DNA of 64,000 nucleotides from Paraburkholderia sp. GTDB taxonomy: Bacteria > Pseudomonadota > Gammaproteobacteria > Burkholderiales > Burkholderiaceae. The stretch covers positions 78,501-142,500 of the forward strand of contig NZ_JAPWKB010000012.1 of assembly GCF_028283785.1 (NCBI RefSeq), written 5' to 3'. Under the pieces are notes generated by a model that was not told where the DNA came from, did no database searches, and saw nothing but the letters and a program-made list of their open reading frames with translations. Each line of letters starts with the position of its first letter. The stretch's first letter is position 1. Below, one piece after another: positions 27,888 to 37,103 of this stretch. The position numbers were made by a program, and so were the translations under genes.

Positions 27888-28670
27888 ATGTTTAGCGTCA
27901 CCTATGCGCAACTGAACGGCTGGCTGACCGCCTTTTTGTGGCCGTTCGTGCGGATTCTGGCGTTGGTCGCAACCGCGCCGGTGCTGGGCAACATGTCGGT
28001 GCCGATCCGCGTGAAGGTAGGGTTGTCGGCGTTCATCACGTTGATCGTTGCGCCGACCTTGGGCGTGATGCCTCAGGTGACGGTGTTCTCCGCGACCGGC
28101 GTATGGATCATCGTGAACCAGTTTCTGATTGGCGCGGCGATGGGTCTGACGATGCAGGTGATTTTCGCGGCCGTTCAGGCATCGGGCGACCTTATCGGTT
28201 TGGGGATGGGGCTTGGATTCGCGACGTTTTTCGATCCACAGGCACGCGGTTCGAGCGGCGTGGTGGCCAGCTACATGAACGTGATGGCGATGCTGGTGTT
28301 TCTCGTAATGGACGGGCATCTGCAGATGATCAGCGCGTTGATCGCCAGTTTCCAGACCGCGCCGATCGGTGCGGGGATCGTGGGGTCGACCGGTTGGCGG
28401 ACGTTGGCCGGATATGGGAATACGGTGTTTTCTGCTGGGATTCTGTTGTCGTTGCCGGTCGTGGCAGCGTTGTTGATTGCCAATCTTGCGCTTGGGATCT
28501 TGAATCGGGCTGCGCCGCAGATTGGGATTTTTCAGGTTGGGTTTCCGTTGACCATGCTGGTGGGGCTTTTGTTGTTGCAGTTGATGGTGCCGAATATGAT
28601 TCCGTTTTTTGCCAGGTTGTTTGATTCTGGGGTTGGGGAGATGGGGAGAGTGGCGGCTGGGTTTAAATAG
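27888..28670 (+). CDS. fliR: Flagellar export gate protein FliR
   Basis: A 260-aa polytopic inner-membrane protein, the single-copy plug of the export gate. It shows LTAFLWPFVRILALVATAPV at the N-terminus and GLGMGLGFATFFDPQARGSS in the middle. It ends the fliLMNOPQR operon. The final roughly 290 nt shift strongly to G/T-rich codons (runs of GTT, TTG and GGG), unlike the first part, and lead into the second repeat pair. Confidence 0.96.
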   Translation: MFSVTYAQLNGWLTAFLWPFVRILALVATAPVLGNMSVPIRVKVGLSAFITLIVAPTLGVMPQVTVFSATGVWIIVNQFLIGAAMGLTMQVIFAAVQASGDLIGLGMGLGFATFFDPQARGSSGVVASYMNVMAMLVFLVMDGHLQMISALIASFQTAPIGAGIVGSTGWRTLAGYGNTVFSAGILLSLPVVAALLIANLALGILNRAAPQIGIFQVGFPLTMLVGLLLLQLMVPNMIPFFARLFDSGVGEMGRVAAGFK

Positions 28671-28726
28671 GTTTTTGGTTTTTGTTTTTGTTTTTTGGTT
28701 TTTGTCTCGTTTCGTTTCGCCTCGGT

Positions 28727-28887
28727 TTGTCCCGTTTTCGCGCTGGTCCGCCTGGTTCGTCCCTGTCCGGGACCGGACCTACTTTTCTTTGCTCGCGCAA
28801 AGAAAAGTAGGCAAAAGAAAGCGCGTTTACACCGACACTCCGTAGCGAGTGGCGTCGTTTCAGAACGGGTAGTGGACCGCGCACGAT
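28727..28887 (+). repeat. Intergenic inverted-repeat element, copy C
   Basis: Same orientation and order of parts as copy A. The perfect 15-bp hairpin is at 28778-28811 with loop TCGC. Similarity to copy A continues downstream to about 28985, including CTTGGTGACAAGGC, TGTTCGCTTCGC and CAGCCCCGTCT. Confidence 0.88.
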
Positions 28888-29052
28888 TTGAGTTGCCGCA
28901 CCACATGTCTTGGTGACAAGGCAGTCATTCGTTCCGGCTGTTCGCTTCGCTACAGCCGACGGGCACAGCCCCGTCTTCATCCCTCAGCGTCATTCGCGCG
29001 CTGCACTCCGTCGGTCACAACACCCATTTTCCTGGCATGCGCCGGTCTTGTC

Positions 29053-29253
29053 CTGCGCGCAAAACTCCAGGCCAATCAGGCCGTCGAAACCATCGCGAAG
29101 ACGGGTGAATGCCGTGGCGCAAACCGGGCCTTGAGCCGGACGCTGGCACGGCCGCGACGGCTGGCAAATCGGGTGGTGCAAACCGGGCTTCGATCCGACG
29201 ACGAAACCGTCGAAACGGTGTGCAAATGACGTGGCGAAAATGGGTTTTTGAAG
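29053..29253 (+). repeat. Degenerate tandem repeat of about 59 bp
   Basis: Units begin near 29053, 29113, 29173 and 29231 with forms of GTGGCGCAAACCGGGC. The stretch CCGTCGAAACC-to-GTGGCG recurs about 118 nt apart (29081 and 29199). No frame stays open across all units, so it is not obviously protein-coding. Confidence 0.6.
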
Positions 29254-29324
29254 TGGGCTACCGCCGCGGAGCGGGCGGGATGTGCCGGCGCGGACCACCG
29301 GGAAAAACGGACCGGCAACTCCAA

Positions 29325-29482
29325 ACGTGCGCGGTCCACTACCCGAAAGTCAGTAGACGCCACTCGCTACGAAGCGCGAGGTAAACGCGCTTTCTTTTGC
29401 CTACTTTTCTTTGCGCGAGCAAAGAAAAGTAGGTGCGGTCCCGCACAGGGACGATCCAGGCAAACCGACTTGAAAACAGGAC
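29325..29482 (-). repeat. Intergenic inverted-repeat element, copy D
   Basis: Reverse-oriented copy. Hairpin at 29400-29433 with loop GCGA and intact 15-bp arms. It is followed by an A/C-rich tract up to flgL, resembling the right flank of copy B. Confidence 0.88.
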
Positions 29483-29602
29483 GCGCACAACGAGCCAGGA
29501 ACAACCAAACCAAAACCCAAACCAAAAACGAAAAGGGCGAACCCCATCAAAAGAGCCCGCCCAGAAAACCACAAAAAAACCAGCAAAAACCTTAATTCAA
29601 AA

Positions 29603-30844
29603 TCAATTCAGATACTGGAACAACGTCATCCCCTGAATCTTCACAAACGCCTGCTGCGCTGCCTGCAACGACGCCTGCTCCATCGTGTACTTCCCGATCG
29701 TCTTGGTCAGATCGGTCTGCGTCAGATCCGCCAGATCACTCGAATTCTGCAATGTGTTCGTCTGCGTCACCGTCTGCAACGCCTGAACTTCCTGCTCGCG
29801 TCCACCCACCGACGCCTGCACCGTCGTGATGTTGTTCATCGTGTTCTCGAGCTGCGTCATGCTCGAATTCACCGCGTTCTGATAATTCGCCGCTGCTACC
29901 GGACCGGACTGGATCGGCGTCTGCAACGTCGTGATCAACTGGTTCAGGTTCGCGAACACGTCCGTGCTCTGTTGAACCGCCGGCGTCACCGAGAACGAAT
30001 CGCCACCATTCGGCGCGCCGCTGATCGCCACCGATTGCCCACCCAACGTGATCGCCGTGCCGGCCGAAAACGGCTGCGATGCGCTCGTGGTCGTCGTGCC
30101 GCTCGCCGGATCGTATGCGCTCACGGTGTATGTCGACGCCGCACTGCCCGCGGTGCCGTCGAACGAAACCGTGTACGTGTACGCATTGGTCGGATCGACC
30201 GGGTTGTTCGTGCTAACCGTCCCGATCACGCCCGTGCCGCCGTTCGTCGACGCACCCGCCGGAATCCCGCTCGTGCCGATCGACGCGACGCTCTGGAACA
30301 CCGTAATGCCATTGTCCCCCGCCTGCACCGCATGCGTGTCCGTCATCTGCACGGTGCGGTTGCCCGCGTCGCCGGCATAGACCACTGTGCCGCTCGAATT
30401 CTCAGTGAACGGCTGCGCCGTGCTCTGGAAACCCGCAAAAATGTAGTTGCCTGCGGAATCCGTCGAGTTCGCCAGCGTGACGAGCTGACTGCGCAAGCTC
30501 GTCAATTCCGTGGCGATCGAGCCGCGGTCGCCGTCGTTCAGCGAACCGTCGCCCGCGCGCAGTACCAGCGTGTGAATGTTCTGCATCACGTTGTTGACGC
30601 TGGTCAGCGTGGTGTCTTCCTGCTGCAACGACGTCAACGCCGTGCTCTGGTTCGACGTGTATTGCGACAGCGACGTACCCACCGCGCTCAACTGCACCGC
30701 CTGCGCGGCGCCGAGCGGGTTGTCCGACGGCGTCGCGAGACTCACGCCGCTAGAGATCTGTTGATAAAGCTGTGACAACTGAGCTTGCTGATCGCTCATC
30801 GCCGACACGTTCATCGTGTAGTACTGCTGGCTCGAGATGCGCAT
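29603..30844 (-). CDS. flgL: Flagellar hook-filament junction protein FlgL
   Basis: A 413-aa exported protein (HAP3) joining hook and filament. The flagellin-like N-terminus reads MRISSQQYYTMNVSAMSDQQ and the C-terminal helix carries LTQTDLTKTIGKYTMEQASL. The middle is a variable surface domain. It lies 11 nt after flgK and is served by the same sigma-28 promoter. Typical enteric FlgL is shorter (about 317 aa); the extra length lies in the middle. Confidence 0.95.
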   Translation of the reverse strand: MRISSQQYYTMNVSAMSDQQAQLSQLYQQISSGVSLATPSDNPLGAAQAVQLSAVGTSLSQYTSNQSTALTSLQQEDTTLTSVNNVMQNIHTLVLRAGDGSLNDGDRGSIATELTSLRSQLVTLANSTDSAGNYIFAGFQSTAQPFTENSSGTVVYAGDAGNRTVQMTDTHAVQAGDNGITVFQSVASIGTSGIPAGASTNGGTGVIGTVSTNNPVDPTNAYTYTVSFDGTAGSAASTYTVSAYDPASGTTTTSASQPFSAGTAITLGGQSVAISGAPNGGDSFSVTPAVQQSTDVFANLNQLITTLQTPIQSGPVAAANYQNAVNSSMTQLENTMNNITTVQASVGGREQEVQALQTVTQTNTLQNSSDLADLTQTDLTKTIGKYTMEQASLQAAQQAFVKIQGMTLFQYLN

Positions 30845-30855
30845 TATTCAACGCC

Positions 30856-32859
30856 TCACTGGAAGATGCCCAACAGCGTCTGGAACAGGGTCTGCGCGGT
30901 CTGGATGACCTTGCTGTTCGCCTGATAGAGCTGCTGATACTGAAGCAGATTCGCTGCTTCTTCGTTGATATTGACGCCCGACACCGACTGTTGCGCCGAG
31001 GTGATTTGCGTCACCAGCGTGGTCTGCGCCGTGCTCGAAGTCTGCACCTGATTGGTCTGGTTGCCGATGCCGTTCACGTAGTTCGCGAACGAACCGTTCA
31101 ACGTCACCGTGCCGCCCGACAATACCTTCGCGGTCGACAACGACGACAGCGACTGTGCATTGCGGCCGTCGTTCGATGCGCCCGTGTTCGGACCGACGCT
31201 GAACGTGTCGCCGTTCGCCGGCGTGCCGCTCACCGTTACCGTCACGTTGTTCATCGACGTCGAACCGCTCGACGTGCCGGTACCGATCGTGATCGTCGCG
31301 CCGCTCGACGGGTCGTACGGAATCGACGTGACGGCAGGCGCCGTCGAACCGATCGTGTACGACGTGTTGCCGACGCTCACCACCGAGCCATCCGCGAAAC
31401 CGCTCAACGTGCCGCTGCCCGACGTATTGCTGTACGTCAGCTTCAGCGTCGAAGTGGGCGCCTGGTAACCGGCCGTCACCGAACCTTGGGTGATCGTCGC
31501 GGTGCCAGTGTTCGACGTCGTCGCCGAAGCGAGCACCGGCGAGGCGGCGGCAATCGCCGAAGCGGTCGTCGTCGCGAGGCTGAAGTTGTTCAGTGCGCTG
31601 CGGGTCGGCTCGACGGTGAACGTGTCACCGGCGTTCATCGTGCCGGTCGACGAAAAGTTCAGGCCGGCGATCGGCTTGGTCAGATCGGCGGCGGTCGCGA
31701 CGATGTTGCCCGACTGGTTGTCGGTCAGCGTGTAGCTCGAACCGTTGTACGCCAGCGTGTAGTTGCCGGTCGGCGGGTTGGTCGCGTCGGCGAAAGTCGC
31801 CGACACGGTCGCGCTGCCGGTATTGGCCTGGCTCGAATAAATGGTCGGCTGGGCGACGTTGAACAGCGCGCTGCCTTGCGTGCCGCTCAGCGTGATACCG
31901 AGCCCGTTCTGCGCATTCACCTGTGCGGCGAAGCTGGTCGCGATCGCGCCGAGTTGCGCTTCGGCCGGATCGAGCGTCTGGCTGCGGAACGACGTGAGAC
32001 CGCCGAGCGTGCCGCCGAAACCCGATACCTGGCTGTCCGTCAGCGTCTGCGGCGTCGGCGCCGGGCTTTGACCCGCCGTGCCGAGATATTGCACCGACAG
32101 TTCGCTCGGATCGCCGGTCGATGCGGCCGTGCCGAGATTGAAGCTGGCATTGCCGACCACCAGCGGCTGACCGTTGCCCATGAACAGGCTATAACCGGTG
32201 TTGCTCTGCACGACCTGCACGCCCACCAGCGACGACAGGTTCGACACGGCGAGATCGCGCTGATCCATCAACTGGTTCGGCGGCTGGCCGCCAGCGCTGG
32301 CAGCCGAAATCTGCGTGTTCAACGCGGCGATCTGCGCGGTGTACGTGTTGATCTGCGTGACGGTATCGGTCAACTGCGTGTTGACGCTCGACCGCAACTG
32401 GTCGTACTGTGCGCCCGCTGCGGTGACCTGGTCGGCAAGCGTCGCGCCGTTGCTCATCGCCGTCTGGCGCGTGGCCAGATCCGACGCGTTGTTCGCAACG
32501 CTTTGCAGACCCGTGAAATAGCTGGTGATGGAGCTCGCAATGCCGGAGGTCGGGCTGCCGACCATGTTGTTCAGCTGCGAGATCATCGTGTTGTACGTCG
32601 ACAGCGAACCTGCCTGCGACTGAGCGTTGTTCAGCTCGGTGGCGAGATAACTGCTGTACGAACGTTGCACGGTCGTGGTCGACACGCCTTGCGGCAGATA
32701 ACCCGAACCGGTGTACTGACCGTTGGCTTCCGAGTAAACCGGCTTCTCGACCGAATACCCCGGCGTCGACGCATTGCTGATGTTCTGACCCGTCGTCGTC
32801 AGTCCCCACTGCGCTGCATTGAGACCGCTAAGACCGATTGTTAAGAGATTGCTGGACAT
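30856..32859 (-). CDS. flgK: Flagellar hook-associated protein FlgK
   Basis: A 667-aa exported protein (HAP1), the first junction layer above the hook. The rod/hook-type N-terminus is LLTIGLSGLNAAQWGLTTTG with NISNASTPGYSVEKPVYSEA, and the end is VSGVNINEEAANLLQYQQLY. The centre has several Gly/Ser/Thr-rich domains. Expression should be FliA-dependent from the promoter at 32925-32951. Confidence 0.96.
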   Translation of the reverse strand: MSSNLLTIGLSGLNAAQWGLTTTGQNISNASTPGYSVEKPVYSEANGQYTGSGYLPQGVSTTTVQRSYSSYLATELNNAQSQAGSLSTYNTMISQLNNMVGSPTSGIASSITSYFTGLQSVANNASDLATRQTAMSNGATLADQVTAAGAQYDQLRSSVNTQLTDTVTQINTYTAQIAALNTQISAASAGGQPPNQLMDQRDLAVSNLSSLVGVQVVQSNTGYSLFMGNGQPLVVGNASFNLGTAASTGDPSELSVQYLGTAGQSPAPTPQTLTDSQVSGFGGTLGGLTSFRSQTLDPAEAQLGAIATSFAAQVNAQNGLGITLSGTQGSALFNVAQPTIYSSQANTGSATVSATFADATNPPTGNYTLAYNGSSYTLTDNQSGNIVATAADLTKPIAGLNFSSTGTMNAGDTFTVEPTRSALNNFSLATTTASAIAAASPVLASATTSNTGTATITQGSVTAGYQAPTSTLKLTYSNTSGSGTLSGFADGSVVSVGNTSYTIGSTAPAVTSIPYDPSSGATITIGTGTSSGSTSMNNVTVTVSGTPANGDTFSVGPNTGASNDGRNAQSLSSLSTAKVLSGGTVTLNGSFANYVNGIGNQTNQVQTSSTAQTTLVTQITSAQQSVSGVNINEEAANLLQYQQLYQANSKVIQTAQTLFQTLLGIFQ

Positions 32860-32924
32860 GCGTCATCCTGAAGGGCGGACATCGGACACTTGCCGCCGCG
32901 TTACGTGAACATCCGTGTTCTTGT

Positions 32925-32951
32925 ATAACGGCTCGCGAGCGGAAAGATTAA
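32925..32951 (-). promoter_or_regulatory. Sigma-28 (FliA) promoter of flgKL
   Basis: Minus strand TTAATCTT-N11-GCCGTTAT. The -10 octamer is identical to the one before flgM, and the -35 is a weaker match to TAAAGTTT. It lies about 65 nt before the flgK ATG. Confidence 0.65.
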
Positions 32952-32997
32952 GGGGTGCCGCAGACTTCGTGTAACGTTTGCGACCCCTCTCCCTACG

Positions 32998-33765
32998 TCA
33001 TCGAACCAGAGAGCGACGCTTCATTTCGAGCTGCGTAATCAGCCGCTGAAGCGTGTTTTCCGCGCTGCCGGGCAGCGTGATGAAGCGAAAGCCGAGTTGA
33101 TAGCGGGTCTGCCCATTGGGCAGGTCGGTTGCGCGATGCGATACCAGTTGCAGATCGATCGTCAGCTTGCCGAGCGGGCCGAGACTCAACAGGCAATCCT
33201 GGAAGATCGCGCCCATCGGCAGTTCGGCCACGCGTTGATCCGTCGTGCGCATACCGACGCCGCCCAGCGACAGATCGTGCACCTCGAAGCGGAACGCGTC
33301 GTCGGTTTCCGGCAGACGGCCCGTACAGGTGAACGGATCGAGCACCGGCGCATCGACGCGGAAATACTCGCGACGCTGCACGTGAAACAGCACTTCGGGG
33401 AAATCGGCTTCGAACGCGGGCAAGCCTTCGAAACGCGTTTCGCGCGGCGTGCCGGTTGCGAACTCGACGCGCACGCCATCGGGCGACGCGTGGAAACGGC
33501 AATGCGGTGAATTGAGCAGTCCGTGGTTTTGCACGGACAACGCACCCCAGTCGAAAGTGAAACTGCGTTCACGCACGTCGACATCGAGGATGCGCGTGAC
33601 GAGTTGTCCGCCTTGATATTCAACCGTCAGAAAATCGCCGCGATTGACGAGGTTGCGCAACTGAACGCCGATTTCAAGCGGGTTACGTCGTCCGAAGTCG
33701 CTGCCCGATTCATCGGACTGCGGCGTCTGATCGGCGTTCTGGCCTTTCGACTGATTAGTATCCAT
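32998..33765 (-). CDS. ycgR: PilZ-domain flagellar brake protein YcgR
   Basis: A 255-aa cytosolic c-di-GMP receptor. The N-terminal YcgR domain (about 25-125) is followed by a PilZ domain with RREYFRVDAP, which supplies the RxxxR c-di-GMP contact, and DLSLGGVGM as the second motif. With c-di-GMP bound, YcgR contacts the rotor or stator and slows swimming. Neither ATG 33765 nor ATG 33783 has a good ribosome site; the shorter form is given. A strong sigma-28 promoter upstream fits late-class expression, as in enterics. Confidence 0.92.
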   Translation of the reverse strand: MDTNQSKGQNADQTPQSDESGSDFGRRNPLEIGVQLRNLVNRGDFLTVEYQGGQLVTRILDVDVRERSFTFDWGALSVQNHGLLNSPHCRFHASPDGVRVEFATGTPRETRFEGLPAFEADFPEVLFHVQRREYFRVDAPVLDPFTCTGRLPETDDAFRFEVHDLSLGGVGMRTTDQRVAELPMGAIFQDCLLSLGPLGKLTIDLQLVSHRATDLPNGQTRYQLGFRFITLPGSAENTLQRLITQLEMKRRSLVR

Positions 33766-33895
33766 GGGCTTGCCGGTATGCATGTTCTTTGGGCGCGCTC
33801 GCCGGACGGCGAAGAGGATGAAGCGTCGGCTCTCCGTCGCGGCAGGTCACGCGATCAACCGGATGGGGTTCCATACCGGTATCGGGTCAATCTGT

Positions 33896-33922
33896 TTAGC
33901 GGCACGGCATTCGCAAAATTTA
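33896..33922 (-). promoter_or_regulatory. Sigma-28 (FliA) promoter of ycgR
   Basis: Minus strand TAAATTTT-N11-GCCGCTAA, with the exact enteric spacing and only a few mismatches. It lies about 120-140 nt before the gene and is the best sigma-28 match in the window. Confidence 0.75.
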
Positions 33923-34130
33923 GCCTTTAAGACGAAAAATTTTGCGCAAACGTTTAACTCCTGCATACCCGGCCCGGTCTCGCCGGACGCGGGGATCGAA
34001 CGGGAAGGACTCCCGTTGCGGCACACTGCTGCGGATTGGCCGGGCGCCACGGGCGACCGGCCTGTTCCGTCTTTTTCTGCGACATGGCCCCGTCGCCGTC
34101 GTCCTTCAGGACTGTATTGGGTACTGCGCG

Positions 34131-34162
34131 GCGGATGCCGACATGATGTTGTCGGCATCCGC
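34131..34162 (-). terminator. Perfect 13-bp hairpin after flgJ
   Basis: GCGGATGCCGACA pairs exactly with TGTCGGCATCCGC around 6 nt, 34 nt past the flgJ stop. No U-tract follows, so it could end transcription with Rho or protect the 3' end of the flgB-J mRNA. Confidence 0.5.
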
Positions 34163-34195
34163 CATTTGCGAATCCGGAATACGGTGCAGCGGCGC

Positions 34196-35146
34196 TTACG
34201 CCATCTTCTGCATGATCGAAATCAGCTTTTTCGCGTAATGCGGGTCGGTCGCGTAACCGGCGCGCTGCATGCCATGCGCGAAGCCGGTGACGTCGTGCGA
34301 CGAATTGAGCACCTGCGCATAGCGCGGATTGCCCTTCAGCAGGCTCGCGTAGTCGGTCATCGCGTCGGCGTACGAATCGTACGCGCGGAATTTCTCGACC
34401 ACTTTGCGCGGGTGGCCGTTCACGTATTCCGTGGTCAGCGTCGACACGGTCTTGCCGGTCCAGTCGCTGCCGGCCTTGATGCCGAACACGTTGTGGCTGG
34501 TGCTGCCGTCCGACTTCGTGATTTCCTTCTTGCCCCAGCCCGATTCGAGCGCGGCCTGGCCGATGATAAAGCGCGCCGGAATGCCGGTCGCGGCGCTGGC
34601 CGCCTGAGCGGGCGCCGCGAGCTTGTCGACGAATGCATCCACCTTCGACGACGAACCGTCGCCACGCAGCGGCGGCGTCAGCGAACTGTTCGCCGAATAG
34701 CCCGGGCTGCTTGCGAGCGAGCCGTTGGCCGCTGCATTGCCGTAAGCACGCGTCAATGCGTTCAGCGCGGCCGTCTGGCCCGCGTTCGCATCGCTGCCAC
34801 CGCTGCCGCCGACCTGCATGCCCTGATTGCGCATCAGCTGCTTGAGCATCGCGTCGGCAACACCGATGCCCTTCGTGGACATCTGCTGCGACAGCTGCTG
34901 ATCCATCATCGACGTGAAGGTAGCCGAATCGTGCGAATCGAACGGGCTGTCCTGCGGCGTCGCGTCACGCATGCTTTTCAGCATCATCTGGGTGAACACA
35001 GCGTCGAACTGCTGGGCAGCCTGCTTCATGCCCGCTTGCGGCGATTCCTTCGCAAGCTTGGCCTTCAGCCCTTCGAAGCCTTGAACGTCGAGCGCAAAGC
35101 GCTGGGAAAGGTCGGTCGAAGCATTGGTTGTATCAGACGTGTTCAT
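34196..35146 (-). CDS. flgJ: Flagellar rod-cap and peptidoglycan hydrolase FlgJ
   Basis: A 316-aa two-domain protein exported to the periplasm. The N-terminal rod-capping part (about 25-130) has KQAAQQFDAVFTQMMLKSMR. The C-terminal glucosaminidase domain (about 165-316) has IIGQAALESGWGKKEI with the catalytic Glu and HNVFGIKAGSDWTGKTV. It opens a hole in peptidoglycan for the rod. It ends the flgBCDEFGHIJ operon, 11 nt after flgI. Confidence 0.96.
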   Translation of the reverse strand: MNTSDTTNASTDLSQRFALDVQGFEGLKAKLAKESPQAGMKQAAQQFDAVFTQMMLKSMRDATPQDSPFDSHDSATFTSMMDQQLSQQMSTKGIGVADAMLKQLMRNQGMQVGGSGGSDANAGQTAALNALTRAYGNAAANGSLASSPGYSANSSLTPPLRGDGSSSKVDAFVDKLAAPAQAASAATGIPARFIIGQAALESGWGKKEITKSDGSTSHNVFGIKAGSDWTGKTVSTLTTEYVNGHPRKVVEKFRAYDSYADAMTDYASLLKGNPRYAQVLNSSHDVTGFAHGMQRAGYATDPHYAKKLISIMQKMA

Positions 35147-35157
35147 CGCCGTCCTCC

Positions 35158-36357
35158 TTAGATGATTTCGAGTTCGGCGCGCAAGGCGCCTGCTGCTTTC
35201 ATGGCCTGCAGGATCGACATCAGATCCGCGGGCGTCGCGCCGAGCGCGTTCAGCCCTTTGACTACATCGGCGAGATTCGCGCCGGCGTTGACGTACTTCA
35301 GCGCGCCATTTTCCTGCTTCATCTGAATTTGCGACTGCTGGGCAGCCACCGTCTGACCGTTCGACAGCGCATTCGGCTGGCTGACCACCGGTTGCGTATT
35401 GATCACCACCGACAGATTGCCGTGCGCCACCGCGCAGTTCTGCAACTGCACCATCTGGTTCATCACGATCGAACCCGTGCGCGCGTTCAGGATTATCTTC
35501 GCCTGGCCGATGGCCGGCTTCACGTCGAGATTCTGCAACTGCGCCATGAACTGCACCTGTTGCGACGGATCGGACGGTGCGCGCAACTGGACCGTGCGGC
35601 CGTCGAGTGCAATCGCGGTACCGCTGCCGAATGCATTGTTGACCGCGGCGACCACGCGCTGCGTCGTGTCGTAGTCCATCTCGTTCAGTTCGAGCTGCAT
35701 CGTGCCGGCTTGCGACACCGACGTCGGCACCGCACGTTCGACGATCGCGCCGTTCGTGATGCGGCCGGCGGCCAGCTGGTTCACCTGCACCTTGCTGCCG
35801 TTCGCGCTCGCACCGGCGCCGCCGATCGCGAGATTGCCCTGCGACAGCGCATACACCTGGCCGTCGGCGCCCTTCAGCGGCGTCAGCAGCAGCGTGCCGC
35901 CGCGCAGGCTCTTCGCGTTACCGAGCGACGAGACCGTCACGTCGATCGCTTCGCCCGGACGCGAGAACGGCGGCAAGGTCGCCGTCACCATCACGGCGGC
36001 GACGTTCTTCAACTGCATGTTCGACGACGACGACGACGACGTGGTCGCGCCCGCCTGCTGGTTGTTGATCGAGATGCCGAGGTTCGCGAGCATGTTGGTC
36101 AGCGTCTGCGTCGTGAACGGCGTTTGCATGGTCTGGTCGCCCGTGCCGTCGAGACCCACGACGAGGCCGTAGCCGATCAGCGGGTTGTCGCGCACGCCTT
36201 GGATCTGCACGAGATCCTTCAGGCGTTCGGCGTGAGCGGCGGGCATCGCCATCGGCAGAGCGGCGCACACCAGCGCGGCGCCGAGCACGGCGCGGCGAAT
36301 CTGGCGGCCTGCCGCGCGCAGCGTCGGCATCGAGTTCAGGATAGAAGCGAAATACAT
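35158..36357 (-). CDS. flgI: Flagellar P-ring protein FlgI
   Basis: A 399-aa periplasmic protein. A signal peptide precedes the mature start ([27 protein letters not shown]). The P-ring body contains [20 protein letters not shown] and [23 protein letters not shown] 36357 is 2 nt past the flgH stop; a later ATG (36330) would also give a good signal peptide. FlgI forms a bushing around the rod in the peptidoglycan. Confidence 0.95.
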   Translation of the reverse strand: MYFASILNSMPTLRAAGRQIRRAVLGAALVCAALPMAMPAAHAERLKDLVQIQGVRDNPLIGYGLVVGLDGTGDQTMQTPFTTQTLTNMLANLGISINNQQAGATTSSSSSSNMQLKNVAAVMVTATLPPFSRPGEAIDVTVSSLGNAKSLRGGTLLLTPLKGADGQVYALSQGNLAIGGAGASANGSKVQVNQLAAGRITNGAIVERAVPTSVSQAGTMQLELNEMDYDTTQRVVAAVNNAFGSGTAIALDGRTVQLRAPSDPSQQVQFMAQLQNLDVKPAIGQAKIILNARTGSIVMNQMVQLQNCAVAHGNLSVVINTQPVVSQPNALSNGQTVAAQQSQIQMKQENGALKYVNAGANLADVVKGLNALGATPADLMSILQAMKAAGALRAELEII

Positions 36358-36359
36358 GA

Positions 36360-37070
36360 TCACCACGGCGCTACGTTAAGGAAAAAGCGTTGCAGCCAAC
36401 CCATGTTCTCGGCCTCGTCGATATAGCCTTTCGCCGAGTACTCGATCTTCGCGTCGGCAACCGACGTCGAGTACACCGCGTTCTGACCGGAAATCGTGTT
36501 CGGGTTGACTACCCCGGAGAATCGCACGAACTCGTTACCCTGGTTGATCAGCATTTGCTTCTCTCCGCTTACCATCAGGTTGCCGTTCGGCTGCACGCCC
36601 GTCACCGTCACGGTGATCGTGCCGTTGAACGTATTCGACGCGTTCGCGCCACCCGATGCCGTCAGCGCATTGGTGCCCGACGCGCTCAGGTTGGCCTTGC
36701 CGAACAGACCGCCGAAAAAGCCGGCGGTCGGCGTCGCGAAACCGACCGACGTGCCACGGTTCGCTTTCGCGCCCGACGACTTCGTCGCGTTGATGTTTTC
36801 CGCGATCACGATGGTAATGATGTCGCCCACGTTGCGGGGACGCTGATCTTCGAATAGCGGACGGCCTGCATAACCGGGGTTGTAGATCGAACCCGGTGCG
36901 TTCAGCTGCGGCGGCATCGGCGGCATGGCCGTCATCGGTTGTGCGATCAGCGGCTGGCGCGGCAGTTGCGAGCAACCGGCGAACGCGGCGGCGACGAGCG
37001 CAGCCACTGCCAGTTGCACCACCGGCCGACCGAAACGCGAACCTTCCGCATTGCAAAGAGAGAGCGACAT
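36360..37070 (-). CDS. flgH: Flagellar L-ring lipoprotein FlgH
   Basis: A 236-aa outer-membrane lipoprotein. The signal ends at a lipobox (VAAAFAGC), followed by [20 protein letters not shown] and [18 protein letters not shown], then the L-ring domain with [22 protein letters not shown] 37070 is preferred to GTG 37082 because of a GGGAAA ribosome site. FlgH forms the outer bushing of the rod. Confidence 0.95.
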   Translation of the reverse strand: MSLSLCNAEGSRFGRPVVQLAVAALVAAAFAGCSQLPRQPLIAQPMTAMPPMPPQLNAPGSIYNPGYAGRPLFEDQRPRNVGDIITIVIAENINATKSSGAKANRGTSVGFATPTAGFFGGLFGKANLSASGTNALTASGGANASNTFNGTITVTVTGVQPNGNLMVSGEKQMLINQGNEFVRFSGVVNPNTISGQNAVYSTSVADAKIEYSAKGYIDEAENMGWLQRFFLNVAPW

Positions 37071-37103
37071 CTTGTTTCCCACTGCGAGTTAATTCCGAAT
37101 CCC

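Larger units (their letters stand above)
28671..29602. other. Non-coding fliR-flgL gap with the second facing repeat pair
   Basis: 932 nt between the convergent fliR and flgL genes. It carries copies C and D of the inverted element around about 440 nt of spacer with a degenerate tandem repeat (29053-29253). The left flank is a T/G-rich tract and the right flank an A/C-rich tract. No real gene was seen. Confidence 0.7.
33784..34195. other. flgJ-ycgR intergenic region
   Basis: About 410 nt with no gene. It contains the ycgR sigma-28 promoter and a perfect hairpin after flgJ. The part from 33950 to 34130 shows nothing recognised. Confidence 0.5.

Noticed and set aside
23169..29482. CRISPR array
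   Set aside because: Only four copies, about 160 bp long, in alternating orientation and far apart; no short regular spacers or cas genes.
30772..32844. A 690-codon frame antisense to flgK
   Set aside because: FlgK is certain on the other strand; the frame is compositional noise.
33985..34010. A GGGGATCGAAC stretch resembling a tRNA T-arm complement
   Set aside because: No acceptor or anticodon stem can be built around it.
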